In this document: piece by piece, positions 23,352 through 28,862 of the stretch
Position numbering within the stretch: position 1 is the stretch's first letter
Layout of the letters: each line of letters opens with the position of its first letter
From: Verrucomicrobiota bacterium
GTDB lineage: Bacteria > Verrucomicrobiota > Verrucomicrobiia > Opitutales > Oceanipulchritudinaceae
Direction of reading: 5' to 3'
Length of the DNA stretch: 28,862 nucleotides
Assembly: GCA_009908535.1 (NCBI GenBank)
Contig: JAAAOD010000090.1
Span: 1 to 28,862, forward strand
Made by a program: the position numbers and the translations under genes
The notes under the pieces: model-generated
What the model was told of the DNA's origin: nothing
What the model saw: only the letters and a program-made list of their open reading frames with translations
Databases searched by the model: none

Positions 23352-23861
23352 TCAGGTTCCCTCCGGGTCAACGTCGCAGCTTCCGGCCCTGTGAAGCTGT
23401 CGCAGCGCCTCGTAGGTAGCGATGGCAACGGAGGAGGCGAGATTGAGCGAACGCAGGGGCCACGGGCTGAAGGCGGGCAGCCGCAGGCGCCGTTCATCGC
23501 CGATTTCCCGGTGCAGCCAGTCCGGGCAACCGTGGCCCTCGTTTCCGAAAAGGAGTCCGTCGCCGGGGCGGAAATCGGCCTCCCAGAAGCAGCGGGTTGC
23601 CTTTGTCGTGAAAAGCCAGATACGTTCCGGAGCATTTCCTTCGTCGCGAAAGCTCCGGTAATCCCTGTGCCGCCGCCAGTCGAGGCTCTGCCAGTAATCC
23701 ATGCCGCTTCGCCGCAGGTGGCGGTCCTCGATCCGGAAACCAAGGGGCTCGATGAGGTGGAGACGGCTCCCTGTGAAGGCACAGAGGCGGCCGATATTCC
23801 CGGTGTTCTGCGGGATTTCCGGTTCGAAGAGGATGAGGTGGAGCAGCGGCTGTGCTTTCAT
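23352..23861 (-). CDS. trmL: tRNA (cytidine(34)-2'-O)-methyltransferase TrmL (SPOUT)
   Basis: This 169-residue SPOUT methyltransferase should modify the wobble base of tRNA-Leu isoacceptors using S-adenosylmethionine. The family blocks are visible in order: LILFEPEIPQNTGNIGRLCAFTG at the N-terminus, LHLIEPLGFRIEDRHLRRSGMDYW, GLLFGNEGHGCPDW forming the knot, and RSLNLASSVAIATYEALRQL at the end. The catalytic arginine sits in the NIGRLC segment. Length is normal. It lies between smpB (93-base spacer with an inverted repeat) and nrdR. Confidence 0.95.
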   Translation of the reverse strand: MKAQPLLHLILFEPEIPQNTGNIGRLCAFTGSRLHLIEPLGFRIEDRHLRRSGMDYWQSLDWRRHRDYRSFRDEGNAPERIWLFTTKATRCFWEADFRPGDGLLFGNEGHGCPDWLHREIGDERRLRLPAFSPWPLRSLNLASSVAIATYEALRQLHRAGSCDVDPEGT

Positions 23862-23876
23862 TTCACAAGGAGAGAG

Positions 23877-23950
23877 GGAGACACGGAGGCGCGGAGCCGC
23901 AAAGATGAAACAGTTTACAACTCCGTGTCTCCGTCTCTCCGTGTCTCCGT
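23877..23950. repeat. 12-bp inverted repeat with duplicated right arm
   Basis: GGAGACACGGAG at 23877-23888 is an exact inverted match of CTCCGTGTCTCC at 23921-23932, and the right arm is duplicated (14-bp CTCCGTGTCTCCGT at 23921-23934 and 23937-23950). The left arm can therefore pair with either copy, giving two alternative hairpins with loops of 32 or 48 bases. It fills the spacer between smpB and trmL. No strong T tract follows. Confidence 0.9.
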
Positions 23951-23954
23951 GTGC

Positions 23955-24428
23955 TCATCGAAGGTGCTGCTTGAGGGCTCGGTCAGCTTCCAGTTCATCG
24001 GCCTTGCGTTTCAGGTCCTCGCGTTTGTCGTACTGTTTCTTGCCCCGGCACAGGCCGATCTCGGCCTTGACGAGACCCTGCTTGAAGTAGAGCCGCAGGG
24101 GGACGAGCGTCCTCCCGCCGCTCTGCAGTTGCTGTTCCCAGCGCCGGATTTCCCGCCGGTTGAGGAGGAGCTTGCGCGGGCGGTAGGGATTGTGGTTGGC
24201 GTCCGTTCCGAAGGCGTATTCGGAAATGTGGGCGTGGTAAAGGGTGGGCGTACCCCGTTCAATGCGCACGAAGGCGTCGTTGATCTGCGCCATGCCCTGC
24301 CGGATCGATTTCACCTCGGTTCCGCGCAGGACGATCCCGGCCTCGAGGCGTTCCTCGACAAAATAGTCACGATGGACGCGGTTGTTCCGCACCTCCTTGT
24401 AACGTTCCTTCTTTGCCTTGGCGGACAT
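23955..24428 (-). CDS. smpB: SsrA-binding protein SmpB
   Basis: SmpB binds tmRNA and delivers it to stalled ribosomes for trans-translation. The 157-residue protein shows the family blocks VEERLEAGIVLRGTEVKSIRQG, INDAFVRIERGTPTLYHAHISEY, HNPYRPRKLLLNRREI, PLRLYFKQGLVKAEIGLCRGKK and the basic tail YDKREDLKRKADELEADRAL, all in order. The ATG at 24428 lies 8 bases from the end of a hairpin/T-tract element, with no visible ribosome-binding site. The ssrA gene itself is not in this window. Confidence 0.97.
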   Translation of the reverse strand: MSAKAKKERYKEVRNNRVHRDYFVEERLEAGIVLRGTEVKSIRQGMAQINDAFVRIERGTPTLYHAHISEYAFGTDANHNPYRPRKLLLNRREIRRWEQQLQSGGRTLVPLRLYFKQGLVKAEIGLCRGKKQYDKREDLKRKADELEADRALKQHLR

Positions 24429-24436
24429 GGCTGAAC

Positions 24437-24464
24437 AAAAAAGACGGCTTCCCGGAAAAAGCCG
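24437..24464 (-). terminator. Hairpin plus T tract between rpoZ and smpB
   Basis: On the minus strand CGGCTT pairs with AAGCCG (24464-24445, 8-base loop) and is followed by TCTTTTTT (24444-24437). This is a plausible intrinsic terminator 33 bases after the rpoZ stop. It ends only 8 bases before the smpB ATG, so either readthrough is normal or smpB is expressed from a promoter not visible here. Confidence 0.7.
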
Positions 24465-24497
24465 CCGCGCGTGAGATGAGAGGAGAGAGGGAAGGGC

Positions 24498-24719
24498 TTA
24501 CACCTCGGCGTTCTCTTCTTCCTCTTCGCTGATTTCGTAGGTGATTTTTCCCTCGATGATCTCGCGCAGTGCGGTGTCCTCGGGCGTGAGGCGCTCGAGG
24601 GATTCGACCATGGGTTTCTGGCCCATCTTCAATTGTTTCACGCGGCGGGAAACCAGATTGATGAGAAGATTCGGGTCCTGAACGACCTTGTGGGCGGCTT
24701 TGATGTATTCGTCTCTCAC
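24498..24719 (-). CDS. rpoZ: RNA polymerase omega subunit
   Basis: The 73-residue protein starts MRDEYIKAAHKVVQDPNLLI from a GTG at 24719 and contains NLVSRRVKQLKMGQKPMVES, then TPEDTALREIIEGKITYEI and a very acidic tail (SEEEEENAEV). The VxxRVxQL block and the following ALREI-EGKI block are typical of omega, which helps assemble the RNA polymerase core. Homologues usually start at this point, which supports the GTG over the longer open frame upstream. No clear ribosome-binding site is seen. It is separated from the lipoprotein gene by 111 bases, which should hold a promoter, though none is clear. Confidence 0.88.
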   Translation of the reverse strand: MRDEYIKAAHKVVQDPNLLINLVSRRVKQLKMGQKPMVESLERLTPEDTALREIIEGKITYEISEEEEENAEV

Positions 24720-24830
24720 GGTGAATGCGGTGCGGTCGGGTTTTCGATGTGCAGAACCGGGAAAAGTTGCCCCCTTGTGCGGACAGGGCAAGGAAAAAGG
24801 AAGTCCGCTCTCCGGCGGGTTGCGGCAGGG

Positions 24831-25742
24831 TCAGCGCACGGTTACCGGGACTTCGAGCGGAGCGTACCCGGGGATGGAGAGGATGAGGATTCCTTCGCCG
24901 GGTTCACCGCCGGTGACATTGACGTTCACGGAACGGGCTCCGGCCGGAACTATGATTTCGGGAATGATGACGGACTCCGGGACGTCGGTTTGTGCCTCGA
25001 CATAGAGTCCACCGGCGGGTGCGGGGTTGTCCACTTCGACAATGAGAAGATCGGTTTCCCCGCGCTGCAGGGAAATCTGTGGTGGCTGTACACGGAAGGC
25101 GGCCTCGTCGACGCGGAAGGTTCCGGCTTTCAGGTCGCCGGAACCGGTGCGCAGGACCACCGGGTACGCCTGACCCGCGGGCAGGGCGGGAACGGTGAAT
25201 TCAAGGGAGTTGGAGGAATGGACGGTGGTGGCCGTCTCCACGCCGCCGACGACCACGACATCCTGGTTGGTGAAGCCATTCCCGACGATGGGGATGCGCG
25301 AACCGGCGGGACCGCGGTCGTTCACAAGCTGGATGGGGTACCGGTTGATGAGGCGGGCGGTGTAGATCCGCCCGGCTTCATGTGTGCTGTATTTGGTCGA
25401 ACTTTCGACCTGTCCCGCGGAGCCGTAGTCGTAGGTCAGCTCGTAGTAATAGCGCGCCTCGGTGACACCCGGCGGCATCTTGTAGTCGTAGCTGAAGGAG
25501 AGATCCTGCCCGGGAACTTTCTCCATCTGGTGGCGTTCGTTGTTGATGACGATGTAGGCCTCGGGCGTGCCCTCGACGATATTCGTGTTGGGAAGGTCCG
25601 CCGTGAAGCTGAAGGTGTAGATCCCGGATGGATTCTGGGGTATACGCTCGGGAGTGTAGTCCTGGAAGGTGGTCCGGCAGGCGGACAACAACAAAACGAT
25701 GGGAACCAGGAAAAGAAGGTTGCGTGCCGTGGCTTTCTTCAT
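24831..25742 (-). CDS. Outer-membrane lipoprotein with IPT/TIG-like beta domains
   Basis: This 303-residue protein has a lipoprotein signal with lipobox LLLSAC (Cys22). The mature part is beta-rich: a first domain (about 30-150) with IYTFSFTADLPNTNIVEG and EARYYYELTYDYG; a central IPT/TIG-like domain (about 155-230) with GSRIPIVGNGFTNQDVVVVGG; and a C-terminal domain (about 235-303) ending LSIPGYAPLEVPVTVR. IPT-like domains are often found in surface or carbohydrate-binding proteins. A specific function cannot be given. I start it at 25742, directly before MKKATARNLLF; the longer frame upstream overlaps the divergent hemW. Only 29 bases separate the two start codons. Confidence 0.85.
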   Translation of the reverse strand: MKKATARNLLFLVPIVLLLSACRTTFQDYTPERIPQNPSGIYTFSFTADLPNTNIVEGTPEAYIVINNERHQMEKVPGQDLSFSYDYKMPPGVTEARYYYELTYDYGSAGQVESSTKYSTHEAGRIYTARLINRYPIQLVNDRGPAGSRIPIVGNGFTNQDVVVVGGVETATTVHSSNSLEFTVPALPAGQAYPVVLRTGSGDLKAGTFRVDEAAFRVQPPQISLQRGETDLLIVEVDNPAPAGGLYVEAQTDVPESVIIPEIIVPAGARSVNVNVTGGEPGEGILILSIPGYAPLEVPVTVR

Positions 25743-25771
25743 GAGAGGATCGAAAAACGATAGGGTCAGCT

Positions 25772-26932
25772 TTGACAATACTGCAAGCAAAAGCCGAGCA
25801 GCCCCGCCTGGGTCTTTATCTCCATATTCCCTTCTGCGCGCGTTGCTGTGATTTCTGTGCCTTTTACCAGGAGGCGCCGAAGCGGGCGGAGCTTGACCGC
25901 TACCTTGACGGAATGGAGCGCTCGCTTGCGAGCCGGCCTCCGGACCGGCCGGCGCGAACCGCCTTCTGGGGCGGGGGAACGCCCGGATTGCTGCCGCCGG
26001 CGGACCTTGAGCGCCTCGGCAGGGCCATGGTACGGGCGAACCACGGCGTCGTCCCTGAGGAGTGGACGGTGGAAATGGCCCCCGCGACCGTGAAAGCCGG
26101 GCGCCTTGACCGGCTCCTGGCCATGGGGGTGAACCGGATTTCCATCGGCGTGCAGAGTTTTTCCGCCCGCACGCTCGCGGCCCTTGGGCGGATCCATTCC
26201 ACCGCCCAGGTCGAGCACGCGCTCCGCACGGTGCGGGAGGCGGGGTTTGCGAACCTCAACCTTGACCTGATGTTCGCCATTCCCGGCCAGTCCATCGGGG
26301 ATTGGGAAGCGGATCTGCGGGAGGCCGTCGCCGCCGGACCGGCCCATCTCTCCTGTTACTGCCTGACCTTCGAGGAAGACACTGCCCTCTGGCTGCGGCT
26401 GCAGAGAGGCGAAACCCGCCGGCACAGCGGGGAGGAGGAAGCCGCCTTCTACGAAAGGAGCACCCTCCTTCTGGAAGAGGCCGGGTTCCGGCAGTACGAG
26501 ATTTCCAATTTTGCCCGGCCGGGCCATGCCTGCCGCCACAACCTCAACACCTGGGATATGCAGGAGTGGCTCGGTTACGGTCCCTCCGCCTCGAGCCAGT
26601 ATCGCGGTTGGCGCTGGACGGAGCCGCCTTCCCTCGCGGCATGGCTCGAGGGACTGCAGAGCGGAAAGCCCGCCTGCATCGACGAACAACCGCTGAGCCC
26701 GACGCTGCTCGCCCAGGACGCGCTCATCTTCGGCCTGCGCCGTAACGAAGGGGTGGACTGCGCCGGCCTCGCCGCGCGCTTCGGCCGCCTGCCGTCCGAA
26801 TGGGAAACCTTTGCCGCCTCTCTGCTCGAGGAGGGCCTGGCCGCGGCCGAGGGAACCCGTTTCCGGCTGACCCCGCGTGGGCGCCTTCTCGCCGACCGCA
26901 TCGGCGCGGCCATTCTGGAGATGACGGACTAG
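25772..26932 (+). CDS. hemW: HemW-type radical SAM protein (haem chaperone family)
   Basis: This 386-residue protein is a radical SAM enzyme with LYLHIPFCARCCDFCAFY: the 4Fe-4S cysteines are Cys22, Cys26 and Cys29 (CX3CX2C). It also has AFWGGGTPGLL, the MGVNRISIGVQSFS segment, NLDLMFAIPGQS, and the HemW C-terminal domain (YEISNFARPGHACRHNLNTW, LGYGPSASS). It lacks the N-terminal CxxxCxxC-C motif of true HemN, so I call HemW rather than coproporphyrinogen dehydrogenase. HemW is thought to insert haem into respiratory proteins. The start appears to be TTG at 25772; no ATG lies before the HIPFC motif. Its stop overlaps the hemY stop from the opposite strand in a shared CTAG. Confidence 0.93.
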   Translation: MTILQAKAEQPRLGLYLHIPFCARCCDFCAFYQEAPKRAELDRYLDGMERSLASRPPDRPARTAFWGGGTPGLLPPADLERLGRAMVRANHGVVPEEWTVEMAPATVKAGRLDRLLAMGVNRISIGVQSFSARTLAALGRIHSTAQVEHALRTVREAGFANLNLDLMFAIPGQSIGDWEADLREAVAAGPAHLSCYCLTFEEDTALWLRLQRGETRRHSGEEEAAFYERSTLLLEEAGFRQYEISNFARPGHACRHNLNTWDMQEWLGYGPSASSQYRGWRWTEPPSLAAWLEGLQSGKPACIDEQPLSPTLLAQDALIFGLRRNEGVDCAGLAARFGRLPSEWETFAASLLEEGLAAAEGTRFRLTPRGRLLADRIGAAILEMTD

Positions 26933-28323
26933 GCGGCCGTGGGCGACGGTTCTGCAAGGGCCCCGGCCAGGCAGTCGTGCAGGCCGGGCCCCCCGCGGAA
27001 ATTCCCACGCAGGCGCAGGCCGGGATGGCGGGTCTCGAGTTGATCAAGCTGCGCGAGCACCTCCCCGTGGCCGACATTGTACTGCGGGATGGCTTGCGGC
27101 CAGAAACTGTGATGCAGGAAGCTGGGATCCCCGCGCAACCCGAGGAGCGGGGAAAGGTCGGCGAGAACGCGCTCCACGAGCTGCGGGGTTTCCATGCGCG
27201 CGTTGTCCGGTTGCCGGACCCCGCCGATAAAGGTCATGAGGCTGACCTGGTCCTGCGGGGCGCGGAGGGGGAAGAGCGTGGAGGAGAAGATGGTCCCGAG
27301 GGAAAAGCGCTGTTCGCGCCGGGGGAAGAGCGCCCCGAATCCGTCGAGGGGATGCTGTATGGCGGTGCGCGGAAACCCGAGAACAAGGGTGGAGAGCGGC
27401 GGATAGGGGTGCCGCGTCAACTCCGCGAGGTCGAGGTCGCGCAGAAAGGGGATTTCGCCGTACTGGTGCAGCGGAATCGTCACGACAACTTCGCGGCAGC
27501 GCAGAACCCTTTCCCCGTCCGGGCGGAGGACACGGACATGCCAGTGCCCATCCGGATCGCGGCGCAGGGTTCCCAGCCGGCTGGAAAGGGAGAGCAGGCC
27601 GTCCTGGAGAAGGGGCTGGGCGAGCGCAGCGGTCAACTCCGCAAGGCCGTCCCGAAAGGAGATCAGACGGCTTTTGAACGGCTTGATGCCGGCCTTGCGA
27701 CGGTGGCGCCGCAGGCGAAGGGCGCCGCCGATGAGGGAACCGTAGGTCTGTTCAAGGTTCCAGACCTTGGGAAAGGCGTGCGTGAGGGAGAGGCGATCGG
27801 GATCACCGGCGAAGATGCCGGACACGAGGGCGGAGATCCCGTATTCGAGGAATTCCGGACCCATGCGCCGGCTGACAAAGGAGGTGACGGATTCGTCGGC
27901 GAGTTTCGTTCTGGGAAGGAAGGGTTCGGCGAGGAGGCGGAGCTTGGCCGCCGGGCTGTAAAGGGGGGTCTTCACGGCCGACCACGGCGAGGATGGCATG
28001 GCGACGAGCCTTCCATCCTTGACGAGGTAGCGCCGGTTGGCGGCGGGATTGGCCTCCACGATACGGGACCCGAGGCCCATTTTGCCAAGCCAGTCCCAGA
28101 CCTCCTGCGACTTCACGAGCATGGAGTTCGGTCCCTCTTCGACGAGGAAGCCTTCGCGGCGGAAGGAGCGCACGGATCCGCCGGGCTCCTCCTGTGTATC
28201 GAGAATGTGGACCCGCTGGCCCTTGTCGTGGCGGATCCGGGCATGGGCGAGGCCGCTGATGCCGGCCCCGACGACGAGGGAGTCGATGTCCTTGGCAGAG
28301 GAGGGTGGGGAAGCGGCGGGCAT
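26929..28323 (-). CDS. hemY: Protoporphyrinogen oxidase (HemY/HemG-type FAD amine-oxidase family)
   Basis: This 464-residue flavoprotein oxidises protoporphyrinogen IX (or coproporphyrinogen III) in haem synthesis. The FAD-binding motif SLVVGAGISGLAHA is at residues 15-28, followed by EEPGGSVRSFRREGFLVEEGPNSM, typical of this family. Later blocks are RMGPEFLEYGISALVSGIFAGDP, RLISFRDGLAEL and the C-terminal NFRGGPGLHDCLAGAL, which is the flavin-contacting end. The start is the ATG at 28323, 7 bases after hemN. It is convergent with hemW, sharing stop bases. Whether it acts on protoporphyrinogen or coproporphyrinogen cannot be told from sequence alone. Confidence 0.93.
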   Translation of the reverse strand: MPAASPPSSAKDIDSLVVGAGISGLAHARIRHDKGQRVHILDTQEEPGGSVRSFRREGFLVEEGPNSMLVKSQEVWDWLGKMGLGSRIVEANPAANRRYLVKDGRLVAMPSSPWSAVKTPLYSPAAKLRLLAEPFLPRTKLADESVTSFVSRRMGPEFLEYGISALVSGIFAGDPDRLSLTHAFPKVWNLEQTYGSLIGGALRLRRHRRKAGIKPFKSRLISFRDGLAELTAALAQPLLQDGLLSLSSRLGTLRRDPDGHWHVRVLRPDGERVLRCREVVVTIPLHQYGEIPFLRDLDLAELTRHPYPPLSTLVLGFPRTAIQHPLDGFGALFPRREQRFSLGTIFSSTLFPLRAPQDQVSLMTFIGGVRQPDNARMETPQLVERVLADLSPLLGLRGDPSFLHHSFWPQAIPQYNVGHGEVLAQLDQLETRHPGLRLRGNFRGGPGLHDCLAGALAEPSPTAA

Positions 28324-28330
28324 GGCGTTT

Positions 28331-28862
28331 TCAGACCGTTTTGGCGTGGCGGCGGGCGCCTTCGCGCAGGTAGGCGTCAAAGGGCATGGCGAGGTTGCGG
28401 AGGAGGTGGCGTCCCTGCTCCGTCACCGTAAAGCCGTTCTCGTGGAAGCAGACGAGGCCGTCGCGGGCCGGTTCCTCGAGTTTCTGCAGGGCATCGCTGA
28501 ATTTTTCCGTGAAGGTAATGCCGTACTTGTCGTTGAATTTTGAATACAGAACTACTCCCGAGCACATGATGGTCATGATGATTTCACGACGGAGAAGGTC
28601 CTCTCCGGAAAGGAGGACGCCTTTCGCGAGGGGAAGTTCCCCTCTCCGGAGCCGCTCGCGCCACTGCCCGAGGTCCTTCTCGTTCTGGCGGTAGCTGCGC
28701 GGGGTCTGGGAAATGGCGGACATGCCGAAGGCGCAGATGTCGGCGCCGGCGCGGGTGGTGTAGCCCTGGAAGTTGCGGTGGAGGCCGCCCTCGCGGAGGG
28801 CGACGGCGAGGTCGTCGTCCTCGCGCGCGAAATGGTCCATGCCGATGAAGCGGTAGCCCTCC
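28331..28862 (-). CDS. hemN: Oxygen-independent coproporphyrinogen III dehydrogenase HemN, C-terminal part, cut by window
   Basis: The 5' part lies beyond the right edge; about 176 residues are visible. The sequence YRFIGMDHFAREDDDLAVA, REGGLHRNFQGYTTRAGAD, SAISQTPRSYRQNEKDL, then MCSGVVLYSKFNDKYGITF and GFTVTEQGRHLLRNLAMPFDAYL matches the C-terminal domain of E. coli-type HemN closely. The enzyme is a radical SAM protein that converts coproporphyrinogen III to protoporphyrinogen IX without oxygen. The radical SAM cysteines are off the window. It directly precedes hemY, making a hemN-hemY pair that covers the last steps before haem. Confidence 0.95.
   Translation of the reverse strand, partial: EGYRFIGMDHFAREDDDLAVALREGGLHRNFQGYTTRAGADICAFGMSAISQTPRSYRQNEKDLGQWRERLRRGELPLAKGVLLSGEDLLRREIIMTIMCSGVVLYSKFNDKYGITFTEKFSDALQKLEEPARDGLVCFHENGFTVTEQGRHLLRNLAMPFDAYLREGARRHAKTV

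Noticed and set aside
25743..25771. TTGACA at the hemW start as a -35 promoter element
   Set aside because: No -10 element lies at a suitable distance downstream on the plus strand, and the same bases form the probable TTG start codon.
26800..28431. 543-codon open frame on the plus strand opposite hemY
   Set aside because: Antisense to hemY, which has a clear FAD motif and family blocks; the plus frame is Gly/Glu/Arg-rich shadow sequence.

Overview
This window looks like chromosomal DNA from a high-GC Gram-negative bacterium. My best guess is a Verrucomicrobiota, probably Opitutae-like. That rests on the gene mix: BamD- and LptE-like envelope genes, a YdbH/YnbE/YdbL-type lipid-transport set, Cys-free FmdB-like and Fur-like proteins, an rpmF-plsX-fabH block followed by envelope genes, and many short palindromic intergenic repeats. 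The assignment is inference from protein character, not from a search. Coding density is very high. The longest gene-free stretches are only about 105-125 bases (5279-5390, 11586-11692, 15358-15481, 19120-19226, 24720-24830), and no stretch over 300 bases lacks a gene. I saw no tRNA, rRNA, CRISPR array, insertion sequence, integrase or phage gene.

Layout. (1) 1-602 (+) is the 3' part of a YmdB-family metallophosphoesterase, converging on a minus-strand run. (2) 7252-637 (-), in transcription order: aroC, a hypothetical protein with an acidic tail, rpmF, plsX, fabH, bamD, an lptE-like lipoprotein and rpe. Fatty-acid/phospholipid initiation is joined to outer-membrane assembly. (3) 7337-11279 (+) encodes a LolA-like periplasmic protein followed by counterparts of E. 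coli YdbH, YnbE and YdbL, an AsmA-like intermembrane lipid-transport set. (4) 11283-11585 (-) is a Cys-free FmdB-like protein. 11693-14710 (+) is a large orphan hybrid histidine kinase. (5) 15357-14771 (-) is rplU-rpmA with a clear terminator. (6) 15482-19119 (+) is a tightly packed SirB1-like gene, aroE, prepilin peptidase and M23 peptidase run. (7) A 36-bp tandem palindromic repeat (19131-19223) separates convergent units. (8) 25742-19227 (-), in transcription order: an IPT-like lipoprotein, rpoZ, smpB, trmL, nrdR, a hypothetical, a Fur-like gene, a TPR gene, nadA and an MFS transporter. (9) The right end holds haem genes: hemW (+) converges on hemY (-), with hemN (-, cut by the window edge) just upstream of hemY.

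How they work together. The left half is dominated by envelope building: acyl-phosphate and acyl-ACP priming (PlsX, FabH), BAM and LPS-export parts (BamD, LptE) and intermembrane lipid traffic (YdbH/YnbE/YdbL plus a LolA-like protein). Shikimate steps (aroC, aroE), NAD synthesis (nadA), haem synthesis (hemN, hemY, hemW) and translation or ribosome-rescue genes (rpmF, rplU, rpmA, smpB, trmL) fill the rest. I found no defence island or new enzyme cluster. The points most worth following are the YdbH-YnbE-YdbL locus with its extra LolA-like gene, a Fur-family protein with no cysteines, terminator-like hairpins placed directly before the plsX and smpB start codons, and two families of intergenic inverted repeats.
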